The notes: generated by a model not told the origin, from the letters alone. 50,738 nt of DNA from Brassicibacter mesophilus (GCF_050433385.1 NZ_JBNPXI010000028.1:1-50738), one strand, 5' to 3'. Shown: positions 9,907-20,179, counted from the first letter of the stretch. A program made the numbers and translations.

Positions 9907-12900
9907 TTAAGTAAGTTTTTTTAAAATAATTTCCTTAGGTTTAGCTCCTCCTCGTACTATAGTCTTATCCCCAAATTCCAAATAATGTGTTGAGCCTGGT
10001 TCTCTAACAGTTTCCAACCTTCTTTTATTCTCTTCTGTTGGATAAATCCCATAAGCATCTTCAAACGCTTTAACTGCTTCTTCGTAAGAATAATTACTGT
10101 AATAATATCCTTTATATTGATAGTACAAATATATGTTATTTTTATGTACTCTAGATAAATCTAAGCTACAAATTATATTTTCAAACCTATCAATATATTT
10201 TTTCACGCTTTCATCATCTTCTAATAGCAAGTAACCAAAAAGAATTCTATTATAATTTACAACTTGGAGATTAGGCTGTAATATAAATCCTGTTAATTTA
10301 ATTGAAGTATCTACCATATCAGCAAGTTTACCTAGACTATATTGAATAATGGCTAAATTAGCATATGCTTCCCAAGTATAGCTGTCTAGTTTAATATACT
10401 CTTTAAAACATAATTCTGATCCAGCTAGCAATTGTATAAAAACATCACTATTTATATTTAGTAACGCTAATTTATACTTAACTTCCCCCAATTTAAATAG
10501 AGCATTTGCAAATTTAACATCAATTTTATATGATTCTGAATATTGTTCATGAGCTTTAATACAATCACCTTTTGCAAAATAGCAATCACCACAATAAAAG
10601 TGAATGAGTTTTTTCTGACTATCATTATAATATTCCATTTCACTTTCTAAAATATTTTCATATATACTTAAAGCTTCATCTTTATTATTGGTATTAGCTA
10701 AGGTGTTTGTATATACATATTTAAAAATATGATTCTCCCAATACAAATCTTTATAAGTCTGTATAATTTCATAAACTTTGTTATACTCTTTAATTGTATA
10801 ATAATGAAAAGCTTTGTCCAATTTTTCCTTTGTTTCATTAGTAACAGATGATTTTAATACACCCAATAAAAAATCCTTGAGAGTGATGTTGTCCTCAATC
10901 ATAATTCTTTTGGTTTTTCTTGATGTAGTAAGGCCCATATCTTTGTATAGGTAATATTTTCGTCTATCTTTTATATTTTGTTTCTTAGTAAATTCAACTT
11001 TATATTGATGTAATTTCCCCATATCTTCCATCGCTTGTCTAACGTCAAATTCCTTTTCCTCACCTTGAAAGTGCCCAGATAAAAGATCTTGAGCTAGTTT
11101 ATATACTCCTTCTTCAAGTGGGTATATATAACAAGATTTGACAACATATTCTTTCATTTCTTTGAATCTTCCAATTGTTTGATACATGCGAGAAATAGAA
11201 TAAGTAACATCAAAATATTCTCTTTTTTCTAGAATTTCCTTACATATATTAATAGCTTCAAACACTTGATGTGTGAAAATCGCACTTGCATGAATACATT
11301 GGGCTTTAATATATTTAACTTTTAGTAAATTTCCTCCCATATCCTTCGTATGTTCAATCTCATAGTCACATTCTTCTATAGCTTTATCATATTGTTTTTG
11401 ATTTATATACATATATATAATATATCGATGTACATTGTTTTCTGCTGGTTCTATTTTTAACAGTTCTTTACAATGTATGTTTAATTCTTCATACATACCT
11501 AGTTCTATTAAACACTGACAATAGCCATTTAGTATTTGTATTTTACTTTCTTTAGTTTCATTAGTATATTTCTTGCTTTTCATAAAATATTTAAACAAAT
11601 TATAACTCTTTATATAGTATTCTTTTCTATCTTGCAATTTTTCTTTTTCTTCAGTATAAATAAGATCCTGAGCTTTATTAAAGTAAATTAACGCTAAGAC
11701 CAAATCTATTCTTGGATAATAATTTGATTCTTCCTTATATTCCTGGCCCAATTTAATAGCTTGATCTATTTTGCCAGATTTTTGTAGGCAGTCAACTATC
11801 ATATATTTAATATATTCATTTTTGTCTTCAATCTTCATAAAGTAGTTTAAGGCTTTTGTAGCCATTCCTTTATTTGTAATTCGAATTATTCCTAAATTAT
11901 GTGAGATATCGCTTTCATATTTTCTTACCACTGCTCTTCCTAAATAAAGATTTCCAATATTACTGTATATTTCATCAATATTTTGAGAAATTTCTATTGC
12001 TTTATCTAAATATTCCTTCCCTTTATTTTTAATAAATTTATCTTCTGAGCACTCATAGAGTACCCCCATCATACTATAGATATATTCCCATCTTGTATTT
12101 TTATCTCCTTGATATTTTTCAATAACTTTTTCAAGAATTTTTTGGCACTCTTTATAATAACTATTCTTGTATAAACTCAAAGAAAATTGGAATCCATCCC
12201 AAATTTGAAACTTATTAGTTACTTGTTGATTTCTAAATGATGTTATAATCTTATTTTTATCTAAATGTTTTTCTTTTAATTTTATTAAACAATTAAGATG
12301 TCTCAAAACCGTTAATAATTCATCATATATGGAAACAAATATTTCTTGAACTCCCATTTCAATGTATCTCGAATCACTTTCTTTAAATCCTTCCTCTATT
12401 AAGAATACTTCCCTAGACTCTTTAAGGTTTATTATATAACTTTTTTCTTTATCTTCTCCATATGTATCATTATTGTCTATGAGTAATTGTTTTATATTTT
12501 CATCTCGGATACTATAACCAATAAAAATAGTAATATTGGTACTAAAATCATTTTTTAAGGCTTGTCTTACTAATTTGTATTTAGAATGAGAAACCATTTC
12601 TTCATAATCCTGTTGCGATATAATCATTGAGTCTTTTTTATTAATGTCACCGTGTAATTTTAGTATAGAGTACTCATTTTTGTTCTGTAAAAAGAACTTC
12701 TTATTTAGTTTATTAGTATCAGAGTAAAATACCTTGGATTTTATATTAAACTTTTCTAAAATAACATCTTCAATTAAGGTGTCAAAATTAGTTGTTATAA
12801 TTTTAGAAGTTTTTCCTAACTCAATCAATTCTTTGTACTTCATAAAATCTATTGTATCTTCTCTAAATTTCTTGTCTTTATTAATTCTTTCTATTTCTCT

Positions 12901-13197
12901 AAAGTGTTCAATTACAAAATCCCGCAGGTAATCTATATCTAAGTTTAATTCAGTCAATATATCATGAAAAGCTTTTGGTATAGGATAACCTTTATCAACT
13001 TTATCTTTGCAATTACTCAAAAAATCTTTTTGTAAAATATCTTCAGCTGCTAACTTATTACAAAAATCATATAACAACCCATTCCAAGATGGATATCCAA
13101 ACCATACCGAAAATCCTGCTCCAATAAAGAAGGTAATCTTTTTATTATTTATTAATATTTCTTCAGTTAATTCATCAAGAAACTGTTGGATATCCAC
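9907..13197 (-). CDS. SIR2-like NADase with TPR array (abortive-infection type)
   Basis: About 1096 residues. The N-terminal 280 residues are a SIR2-like NAD+-binding domain: FFIGAGFS at 23-30, TTNFDTL near 138 (catalytic Asn), LKLHGD near 180 (His), IFIGYSIRD near 228. The rest is a long helical array with TPR-like repeats (for example KQYDKAIEECDYEIEHTKD), fit for sensing a phage protein. SIR2 proteins of this class in DSR, Thoeris and prokaryotic Argonaute systems deplete NAD+ on infection. The frame extends upstream to a TTG at 13212, but GAGGTG precedes a GTG at 13197 by seven bases, so I use that start. It follows the DUF6236-like and RES genes with short gaps, implying one operon. Confidence 0.83.
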   Translation of the reverse strand: MDIQQFLDELTEEILINNKKITFFIGAGFSVWFGYPSWNGLLYDFCNKLAAEDILQKDFLSNCKDKVDKGYPIPKAFHDILTELNLDIDYLRDFVIEHFREIERINKDKKFREDTIDFMKYKELIELGKTSKIITTNFDTLIEDVILEKFNIKSKVFYSDTNKLNKKFFLQNKNEYSILKLHGDINKKDSMIISQQDYEEMVSHSKYKLVRQALKNDFSTNITIFIGYSIRDENIKQLLIDNNDTYGEDKEKSYIINLKESREVFLIEEGFKESDSRYIEMGVQEIFVSIYDELLTVLRHLNCLIKLKEKHLDKNKIITSFRNQQVTNKFQIWDGFQFSLSLYKNSYYKECQKILEKVIEKYQGDKNTRWEYIYSMMGVLYECSEDKFIKNKGKEYLDKAIEISQNIDEIYSNIGNLYLGRAVVRKYESDISHNLGIIRITNKGMATKALNYFMKIEDKNEYIKYMIVDCLQKSGKIDQAIKLGQEYKEESNYYPRIDLVLALIYFNKAQDLIYTEEKEKLQDRKEYYIKSYNLFKYFMKSKKYTNETKESKIQILNGYCQCLIELGMYEELNIHCKELLKIEPAENNVHRYIIYMYINQKQYDKAIEECDYEIEHTKDMGGNLLKVKYIKAQCIHASAIFTHQVFEAINICKEILEKREYFDVTYSISRMYQTIGRFKEMKEYVVKSCYIYPLEEGVYKLAQDLLSGHFQGEEKEFDVRQAMEDMGKLHQYKVEFTKKQNIKDRRKYYLYKDMGLTTSRKTKRIMIEDNITLKDFLLGVLKSSVTNETKEKLDKAFHYYTIKEYNKVYEIIQTYKDLYWENHIFKYVYTNTLANTNNKDEALSIYENILESEMEYYNDSQKKLIHFYCGDCYFAKGDCIKAHEQYSESYKIDVKFANALFKLGEVKYKLALLNINSDVFIQLLAGSELCFKEYIKLDSYTWEAYANLAIIQYSLGKLADMVDTSIKLTGFILQPNLQVVNYNRILFGYLLLEDDESVKKYIDRFENIICSLDLSRVHKNNIYLYYQYKGYYYSNYSYEEAVKAFEDAYGIYPTEENKRRLETVREPGSTHYLEFGDKTIVRGGAKPKEIILKKLT

Positions 13198-13258
13198 GTT
13201 ATAACACCTCAATTCTTCAAATTCCTCATAGTACCAATTATGGAAATTACTAATCTTC

Positions 13259-14254
13259 TTAAACAGTTAATTTTTTTAGTTCTGTTAAATAGCTTTTTGC
13301 TAACCTTTTATTATTTATATTCCTAATTCCAGGATATAACTGAATCACTCCTCCAATAACAAAACCTACACCTATTAATTCCTTAAGTAATTCAATAGGC
13401 ATCATACTATTATCTACTGCTATATATGTACCTAAAGTAACAGATGCTACAGATGTACCCAGTGTAATTATGTCAGACTTAATATCTTTTACTCTATATT
13501 CAACTTCAGTTTTCAGTTCATGTACATTAAATTTATCCAACTGATTAACAGTATTAAATTTGTCAACGATTTTATGAAAAGCATTGAGTTTTTTCTTATA
13601 ACTTGACTTATTTCTTAACTCAATGATAGATTGTATAGGTATGTCAATAATATCTGTTGGGATTGCAAGATCAACAAATGACCTAAGTGCTGTTAATTCC
13701 TCAAGCTTTTTATTTTTCTGCCAAGTTTGGTTAGATATTGATCTGAGTCTACTTATCCGTTTGGAATCAGAAATTATATCATATCCTTTATTATTTTTAA
13801 TACTGTAAGCCAGTAAAGACATATATATTAGTCCCAAATCTTCCGGTACTTTTATTCCTTTGTTTGATTTTGTAGCAAATCCGTTTTCCATACAGAAATA
13901 TACGAAATAATCAGAATACTTCTCATGATAAATTTCAAATTTATGTTGTTTTTTATCTCTCCAAAAATCTAAATATTTAACTTTACCAAATCTTCTCCAA
14001 TACCTAATAGGGTTATCTACAATCTTTTCTATTGTTTCAATTGCATCATCTGTAGCTTTTTCACTTTCATCAAAATCTGGACTATAGCTTCCTAGTAAGT
14101 CCGTTTTATCTAAAATATATTTATGATAACTACTTAAATCATTCTCTGCTGATTTAGGTACTATAGTATTAATCTTCTCTAAGTATAATAAAGCAAATTT
14201 CAGCCATGCCTCGTCTTGTATTTCAAAACCAGGATAGTAAAGCAAATTATTCAT
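13259..14254 (-). CDS. DUF6236-like protein with C-terminal membrane hairpin
   Basis: 331 residues. The N-terminus (LLYYPGFEIQDEAWLKFALL, then YLEKINTIVP) resembles the start of the uncharacterised DUF6236 family; I make this link from memory of the pattern and it is tentative. The C-terminal 90 residues contain two hydrophobic stretches (IITLGTSVASVTLGTYIAV and ELIGVGFVIGGVIQLYPG) that can form a membrane hairpin. GGGAGAG precedes the ATG. It lies 45 bases after the RES gene and 61 before the SIR2 gene, so the three are probably co-transcribed. A membrane-tethered partner or effector of the RES or SIR2 protein is possible, but unproven. Confidence 0.65.
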   Translation of the reverse strand: MNNLLYYPGFEIQDEAWLKFALLYLEKINTIVPKSAENDLSSYHKYILDKTDLLGSYSPDFDESEKATDDAIETIEKIVDNPIRYWRRFGKVKYLDFWRDKKQHKFEIYHEKYSDYFVYFCMENGFATKSNKGIKVPEDLGLIYMSLLAYSIKNNKGYDIISDSKRISRLRSISNQTWQKNKKLEELTALRSFVDLAIPTDIIDIPIQSIIELRNKSSYKKKLNAFHKIVDKFNTVNQLDKFNVHELKTEVEYRVKDIKSDIITLGTSVASVTLGTYIAVDNSMMPIELLKELIGVGFVIGGVIQLYPGIRNINNKRLAKSYLTELKKLTV

Positions 14255-14299
14255 AAATTCTCTCCCTTATTTATTATATATAGTGGATACCAATAAGCC

Positions 14300-15310
14300 T
14301 TAAAATAAGTCTTCAAATGACCTTATTGTATTAAATGTATCTTCTTTAGGTTTATGTATATATACTCTAGGATCACCACTAGGTATAATCATCGAATCAG
14401 ACCAATCAAACAAGGCTACGTTTTCACCATAACTCCTTGTAGAGTTATACATTATGCCTTTATATTCTGCTAAACGAGCACAATCAGCTACATAGCGAGT
14501 TATGAAGTATTCAGGTTTCCATCTATTTTTTCTATCTGTTACTTTCTTCTCCATTAATCTACTAGTCAGAATTGCTAGCACCACTATGCTTTCTGAACTT
14601 ACTAATGAGTTCCAATCACTTCTTAAATCCAATATATTATCTACTTTACTAATTTCATAATTTTGTAACCATATTAATGATGGCTTAGTGTCATCTTCTA
14701 AGACTTCAGAAACCACTGTATCTTTAGAATTTCCAATGTATAATACACTTTGTCCTGCATGATTATATCTACCATCTGAAGCCTTATTGAAAGGCGGAGG
14801 ATTTAAATCTGTACAATCGTAAACTTTTGACTCTGATACTATGCGACCTCTATACCATAAACCATTCAACTTAGCTGTCCTTATATTCCCACTAGTTATT
14901 TCTCTATATATTTTTTTGCCCAAAGAATGTGCATGTCCTAAAGTTGGATATAATTCCAAATGTTTCTCAAATGAATTAATCAATTTACCATATGTTTTTT
15001 CTGCTTGTTCTATCTTTTTTTTAGTTTCTCTATCAAATCTATCTTCTTTGCCTACAATATCATATCTCTCAAAGTTCCTTGCTCCACAGTTGTTGCAGAA
15101 AATGTAAGGAGCAATTCTATCTCTAAATATCTCAGGAACCTCAAATTCTTCAAATATATCTTCTAACGTAGTTTCTTCGCCTAAAATCCATATATAATCA
15201 CCACCATCATAAGGTTGACATGTTACACAATATTTGACTTGTTCTTGGACCTCTTCTAAATATTTTTCTTCTATAACACTTAGTTTAGGTAAAAAATCAT
15301 CATATTCCAT
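14300..15310 (-). CDS. RES-domain protein with zinc-finger-like N-terminus
   Basis: 336 residues. Residues from about 160 form a RES domain: LWYRGRIVSESKVYD, NPPPFNKASDGRYNHAG, SVLYIGNSKDTVVSEV, with the expected Arg, Tyr and Glu. RES proteins of toxin-antitoxin pairs degrade or phosphorolyse NAD+. The N-terminal 75 residues carry CVTC and CNNC pairs, a probable zinc site, and resemble the HEPN-associated N-terminal region found before some RES domains. The frame opens with GTG at 15325, but that codon lies in the GGGAGG ribosome site of the ATG at 15310, so I use 15310. No RES-type antitoxin (Xre/MbcA-like) is adjacent. The downstream SIR2 gene makes this a run with two NAD+-consuming folds. 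Confidence 0.8.
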   Translation of the reverse strand: MEYDDFLPKLSVIEEKYLEEVQEQVKYCVTCQPYDGGDYIWILGEETTLEDIFEEFEVPEIFRDRIAPYIFCNNCGARNFERYDIVGKEDRFDRETKKKIEQAEKTYGKLINSFEKHLELYPTLGHAHSLGKKIYREITSGNIRTAKLNGLWYRGRIVSESKVYDCTDLNPPPFNKASDGRYNHAGQSVLYIGNSKDTVVSEVLEDDTKPSLIWLQNYEISKVDNILDLRSDWNSLVSSESIVVLAILTSRLMEKKVTDRKNRWKPEYFITRYVADCARLAEYKGIMYNSTRSYGENVALFDWSDSMIIPSGDPRVYIHKPKEDTFNTIRSFEDLF

Positions 15311-15441
15311 AGAACGGCCTCCCACTATAATTAATTACACTTTGCTCATCCTAACAAATTGGTTAATAAAACTATCTTTTGCTGTAAACCTATTTAAACA
15401 TTTCAGAAAAGCTACTTCCAATAATAATGTATTAACAAGAA

Positions 15442-16617
15442 TCATCCATCAAAATACTTTCTTATTTTTTCGTTTTCTGTTCCTGCAAGTACATCTAAGT
15501 TATTATCAGTTATTGAAAGTATTCTCTTCCTTGCCTTATCTAACCGTTCAAGCATTGGCATAACTTGTCCAAGAGTTATATTTGTATATGAGTATAATTC
15601 CTTCTCAGAAACAGGAATTTTATAACCATTAGAGCTACTTGATATTATTACATCATTGTCCCGCAAATTAGCTATAATGTTTGTTCTAAATGTATGATTT
15701 TCATACTCGCTATTCCTAACACGTCTTAAATAATCTCTCAATTCTTTTGAGTAAATATATTTACTAGGATTGTAAACATATATTTGATTCAATAGATAAT
15801 TAAGGACATACACTCTATCCAATTCTGTATTATCAACTGAGCTCTCATGCTCCTTTATATATTTTGCTGCTGCTCTAATACAATATTCTGCAATTTTTCT
15901 ATCATATTTTGATGAATCTATAACATCTAAATTCTTGATATAATTCTCGTATATAATAGGCCATTGTCTGATAACATTTATTTTATTTTCAATTAACCTA
16001 TAAAAACCTCTATATTCTTTACATATTTTATCGTTTTCAAAGCCATATGAAATAGTTCCACCAATAAAATCTGCCAATTGAACAAGTGGTTCTTCCTTGC
16101 TATTAACATATTTGAAAAAGAAAGTATCAAAAAGCATTAAATTTTTCGTTTTATACACATAGTTTGCAAATTCCTTCATGAAATTTTCGCTACCATGTTC
16201 ATCTGCATAAATCTCTAAGCAAGGATAAACTAGTCTTAATTCTTTATATAGTAAATTATGAAGATATTTGATAAATGGTTTTTTAAATCTAAGTCCAGAA
16301 GTATCAGACTTTATCTTTCTTTTGTCTACAACTAAGGAAATAATTCTAAAGTCATACTTTACAATATCATTCAGTATTTGAAATCGTCTAGCATGATTAT
16401 TTCTGGATACTTTTGAAGATTTTATTTCTCCATTTTGGAAGTATTTTCTACGTATATTATCTATACTTTTTCTTAATTCTTGAACTGAATCTTTATCTAC
16501 GACTATTGCGGTGATTATGAAGTGACTACTATTTCCACTTTTATTAAAATCAAAACCAAAATTCCCACATTCATCAATAAAAGCGTATTTCATATCTTCG
16601 CTAAAAGGTATAAACAT
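15442..16617 (-). CDS. DUF3800 family protein
   Basis: About 391 residues. The N-terminal 230 residues match DUF3800, an RNase H-like fold seen often in phage, mobile elements and defence islands: KYAFIDECGNFGFDF, HFIITAIVV, YADEHGSENFMKEF and PLVQLADFIGGTISYGFEN, with the conserved acidic residues (Asp in FIDE, Asp in YADE, Asp in QLAD). The last 130 residues look like a winged-helix or helical tail. Several starts are possible; the ATG at 16617 has GGTGAT upstream and is preferred over 16635, which has none. Ends 131 bases before the RES gene, so co-transcription is possible. Preceded by a 150-bp repeat that is also found ahead of the patatin gene. Confidence 0.78.
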   Translation of the reverse strand: MFIPFSEDMKYAFIDECGNFGFDFNKSGNSSHFIITAIVVDKDSVQELRKSIDNIRRKYFQNGEIKSSKVSRNNHARRFQILNDIVKYDFRIISLVVDKRKIKSDTSGLRFKKPFIKYLHNLLYKELRLVYPCLEIYADEHGSENFMKEFANYVYKTKNLMLFDTFFFKYVNSKEEPLVQLADFIGGTISYGFENDKICKEYRGFYRLIENKINVIRQWPIIYENYIKNLDVIDSSKYDRKIAEYCIRAAAKYIKEHESSVDNTELDRVYVLNYLLNQIYVYNPSKYIYSKELRDYLRRVRNSEYENHTFRTNIIANLRDNDVIISSSSNGYKIPVSEKELYSYTNITLGQVMPMLERLDKARKRILSITDNNLDVLAGTENEKIRKYFDG

Positions 16618-16798
16618 ATAATCACCAACTTTCATCTATCCGTTATCCGTATCTAGTAACATATATAAAGTTTCTACATAATTTCCCAATCTCCTTTACA
16701 TTCCCCTAAATATTTCTAATATTTGAGTTACTCTTATATTTGAATATCTCCTGCATATCAAAGTATAAAATTTATTATGCCTAATAAGTGTACTCTCC

Positions 16799-16945
16799 AG
16801 AGGTAATTTTCATATTTTCGCTAATCTATATCACCTTATATAAAAAAATAACATATAAGGTTTTACTCCATATATGTTTATCTACAATAACTATCTATTC
16901 ATCTATATAAAAAAACATATCTACTTTTGTAAATAAGCGCTAATA
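16799..16945. repeat. Direct repeat A (pairs with 20388-20551)
   Basis: A diverged copy of the sequence at 20388-20551 in the same orientation. The core is 16831-16909 versus 20435-20511, with a 17-base identical run (AAAAATAACATATAAGG) and a second (TATATGTTTATCT). Inside each copy AACATATA..GG and CC..TATATGTT form a short stem. Copy A lies 182 bases upstream of the DUF3800 start. The remainder of the 507-base gap 16636-17142 is AT-rich, with no gene that I see. The repeat may be an element end or a shared promoter and leader. Confidence 0.65.
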
Positions 16946-17142
16946 TTTTAATCGTCTATTAATTCTTCTTGCCTAGGTTTTACCTATTTATTTAGTCTCT
17001 ATTGAATCTATGAATACAAAAAAATATTCCGTAGACTTACCATCATTACGAGGTTTTTTGCTTGTTAAAATATACTTGATCTTAATAATTATACAAAATG
17101 TATATGTACTAAAGTGGTTTAAAATTATATTAATCTTCAATG

Positions 17143-19173
17143 CTAAAATTCTTCTTGATTACTACCATCCATTGTCATTTTATACATCTTATCTTCTTTC
17201 TGATTCACAAAATATATACTATCATCTATAATTGATAAATATCTAAGTTCAGCGTACATTTCACTTGTTAGCATTGTTTTATTACTTCCGTCTGTTCTCA
17301 TTTTAATCACTTCAAATTTTCCGTTTCTTAAATTAGTCGTTATATTACATTCATATTTGATAAAGTATGTCCAGTCTCCTAAAACATTAAAATTCACAAT
17401 ATGTTCTCCAAACGCACTTTCCGAAATCAAAGAATCATTTCCATAACTTATAATAGTAGAACTATTTTTTTCACTATTTAGATAAAAAATCCCTTTTCCA
17501 TGATTATAATAAATATAATTGCCTTGTACGAAAACATTATATAGGTAATATCCATTGCAAATTTCATTTTCACTTTTCCCATTTATGTCAAGTACATATA
17601 TGTGGAACTTTCCACTTCTTTCGTTTTCATGTATATAATATATCCTTCCATTTCTTATATCAAAAGATAGACAAATGTCTTCTGTTATTTTTATCTTCTC
17701 ATCCCCATCATTCAACATCTTATATAACTTTCCATCTTCTTCATTTATATAATACACCTTGTCTTCAATGACTAGTAAATTTTTTGAAGGGCCACTATTC
17801 AACTTAGTTAAGCGATTTCCATTAAGCTTTATTTTATAAATATTCTTATCGTTATTATTTATATAATAAATCCAGTTCCCTACGATATTTATGTATGTTG
17901 CATCATGGTCACTTATTTTTGTTTTCTGGCTTTCATCAGTTTTAACTTTATATAATTTATAACAATCCTTGTAGTTTCTATAATATATCCAATCTCCTTG
18001 TTTAGCTACGAATCCTCCATTATTAATATTTGCTGTACTATTTCCCCTTTCATTTTTACTAGTTTCGTCATATAATATCTCTTCTATTACTTCTGCTTCG
18101 CCTTCATCTGCATCTTCTTCTATTTCTGCTCCCATAACAATCGAATTATTTATCATATTAATATTTGTCAATAGTTCAACAACAAAATCAAATATCGTAA
18201 CTTCAGCATCAGTATTCATAAATGCTCTATCCTTTAGGTAGTATTGAATCATAGAAAGTTTTATATCTCTTTCATCATATCTTACATTTGAAAGCTTTAG
18301 CTGCGATGAAACAGTGTCTAATAAATATTTTTCTTCACCTTGAAGTTTCGAAAGTTTATCAATACCTTTAATTAATGGAACTTGATACTCTTCTAAAGAT
18401 GTTAGTCCATCTACAGATATCTCTTTTAGTAATCTATCTATAAAATTAGGTTTATCTATTAGATATTCATAAAACTCCTTTGAAGATATCCTGGATTTTA
18501 TTGGCAGCCCTATATCTGTAAGAGTTGATTTTAATAACATAATATCTTGAGTACTCCATTTACCTCTTGTAATATGATAAAAATCACTAGCTATACAAGC
18601 TATTTTCCCCATATTTGGAAGTTCACAATAATCTACCCCATCATAGATCTGGTATTCTATTGTTGTATTCCAATGAAGTAAGTTTGTATTTCTCTCAAGC
18701 TTGTCTACTCTATTTTCTAACTGAATTAAATCTGATTTTATTTGCTTAAAAAATACTACTAAAGTAGTGTATATCTTATTTATTTCTTCATCAACTTCTA
18801 TCATTAGTGTATTCAATTTATTATTTACTGCTGTTAGAATATCAAAAGCAAGTAGATTCTGCTCAGCAAGTTTTTGAATCATTTGCTGAGATGCGTACTG
18901 TGATTTAGCTAAATTTCTGTCTATATCTGCTCTGATTTTTTGATTTTTACCTGTTATACCTCCCCACAATTTTCTGAAAAACCCTTGATTTGCAAGTTCA
19001 CTAGATCTAGCTTCACTTATTGTGAGGGCCGTAACACTATCCATTACAAGTTGATTTATTGCAGCACTATTTCCTTTATGAACTTCAATAACATTCTGTA
19101 TAAATTCATCTATTTCTGCTTTGTTTTGTATAGTTATTTCATTGCTATTCTTTAACTCTAATGTTAAGTCCAT
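17143..19173 (-). CDS. Coiled-coil protein with DUF5050-type beta-propeller, patatin partner
   Basis: About 676 residues, no signal peptide. Residues of about 45-170 (FFRKLWGGITGKNQ, then ASQQMIQKLAEQNLLAFDIL and a coiled coil) resemble the region annotated in databases as RdcB-like diguanylate cyclase regulator; I recall this and could not check it. A helical middle follows, then an acidic linker (EEDADEGEAEVIEE). From about residue 390 there are six or more repeats of the type GDWIYYRN..LYKVKTDG, the DUF5050 propeller pattern. AGGAGG suits the ATG at 19173, one base after the patatin stop. Tight coupling suggests it senses a signal, or holds the phospholipase inactive. Also possible: a non-defence lipid or signalling module. 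Confidence 0.7.
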   Translation of the reverse strand: MDLTLELKNSNEITIQNKAEIDEFIQNVIEVHKGNSAAINQLVMDSVTALTISEARSSELANQGFFRKLWGGITGKNQKIRADIDRNLAKSQYASQQMIQKLAEQNLLAFDILTAVNNKLNTLMIEVDEEINKIYTTLVVFFKQIKSDLIQLENRVDKLERNTNLLHWNTTIEYQIYDGVDYCELPNMGKIACIASDFYHITRGKWSTQDIMLLKSTLTDIGLPIKSRISSKEFYEYLIDKPNFIDRLLKEISVDGLTSLEEYQVPLIKGIDKLSKLQGEEKYLLDTVSSQLKLSNVRYDERDIKLSMIQYYLKDRAFMNTDAEVTIFDFVVELLTNINMINNSIVMGAEIEEDADEGEAEVIEEILYDETSKNERGNSTANINNGGFVAKQGDWIYYRNYKDCYKLYKVKTDESQKTKISDHDATYINIVGNWIYYINNNDKNIYKIKLNGNRLTKLNSGPSKNLLVIEDKVYYINEEDGKLYKMLNDGDEKIKITEDICLSFDIRNGRIYYIHENERSGKFHIYVLDINGKSENEICNGYYLYNVFVQGNYIYYNHGKGIFYLNSEKNSSTIISYGNDSLISESAFGEHIVNFNVLGDWTYFIKYECNITTNLRNGKFEVIKMRTDGSNKTMLTSEMYAELRYLSIIDDSIYFVNQKEDKMYKMTMDGSNQEEF

Positions 19174-19174
19174 G

Positions 19175-20179
19175 CTATTCATTCCCTCCTATTTTAGTTG
19201 AGTCAAGCAGCACTTTCATTTCTGCTTTTATGTCTTCTCTCTCCTGTAAAACCTTAATATGTTTTGTTTTAAACCTTAATTCATCTTCATGTAAGTTATA
19301 TAATGTCTTCTTTAGCTTATATTGTGTTATACCCATTTCATAAATAGGTTTTATTATTCTGATAGTATCGTTATACCCTTGCTCTATTCGGCGCATTGCT
19401 CCATCAGTAGTAAAATCAAGTGTACCTTTTATGGTTCCTCCTTGTTCATCTTGTGGTACAATCTCTAATATTTGTGCATCAGGAAACTTATCATGATCAA
19501 TTACACGTGTTCTATTCAAATGAATAACAAAAATAACTTTGCATCCAACATCATAGACAGGCTTAATAGGTACATTGTCACATAATCCTCCATCATAATA
19601 AATTTTACCCTCTATTTCTTCTGTATCAAAAATAAATGGTAAAGCTGATGATGCAAGCAGAATTTTTTTTATCATGTCTGTTGAATAATTATTTAATTTA
19701 AAGTATGTTTCTTTGCCAAACTTTTTCCCAACTACACAATTTGTAAAAGCTGATATTTCTCTAATTCCAGGAGGATAGTCAGTGACATCTGAACAAGTTG
19801 CAAACATATCTAAATCATAAATAGAATCAAAATTTATATATCTATCCATTATATTTATTAATCCTTCTCTTGAGAAAAGCCCATGACTTTTAAAGAAATC
19901 AACTATTTTTCTAGATTTAAATCTATTAGGTAGATGATTTACTATTCTTTCTGCATCTATATTCAATATATCGTCTGAAGATATATTAATCCATACATCC
20001 TCAGCTATTTCATAATTTCCCTGAGCAAATAAAAGCATATTCATTGCTCCTACAGAGGTTCCCGAAACAGTAGAAATATTCTTATCAATACCAAATTCTT
20101 TAAGTGCTTTCCATACTCCTATTTGATAAGCTCCTTTACCTCCACCTCCAGCCAACACTAACCCAATTTTTCTGTTCAT
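19175..20179 (-). CDS. Patatin-like phospholipase
   Basis: 334 residues, cytosolic. All patatin signatures are present: oxyanion loop LAGGGGKGAYQ at residues 9-19, nucleophile Ser42 in SGTSVGAMN and the catalytic Asp in YYDGGLCDNVP near 195. Members hydrolyse acyl chains of membrane lipids. In CBASS (CapV) and other anti-phage systems such an enzyme breaks the inner membrane when activated. No CD-NTase gene is nearby, so this is not a standard CBASS. The last 100 residues are a charged helical tail. AGAGGGAAG precedes the ATG. The next gene starts one base after its stop, and the pair is bracketed by direct repeats and lies at the island edge. Confidence 0.88.
   Translation of the reverse strand: MNRKIGLVLAGGGGKGAYQIGVWKALKEFGIDKNISTVSGTSVGAMNMLLFAQGNYEIAEDVWINISSDDILNIDAERIVNHLPNRFKSRKIVDFFKSHGLFSREGLINIMDRYINFDSIYDLDMFATCSDVTDYPPGIREISAFTNCVVGKKFGKETYFKLNNYSTDMIKKILLASSALPFIFDTEEIEGKIYYDGGLCDNVPIKPVYDVGCKVIFVIHLNRTRVIDHDKFPDAQILEIVPQDEQGGTIKGTLDFTTDGAMRRIEQGYNDTIRIIKPIYEMGITQYKLKKTLYNLHEDELRFKTKHIKVLQEREDIKAEMKVLLDSTKIGGNE

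Noticed and set aside
9907..13197. Thoeris system
   Set aside because: No TIR-domain ThsB gene is adjacent, and the SIR2 protein carries a long TPR array in place of a SLOG domain.
17143..20179. Standard CBASS with patatin effector
   Set aside because: No CD-NTase, HORMA, TRIP13 or Cap2/Cap3 gene in the island; the partner is a propeller protein.
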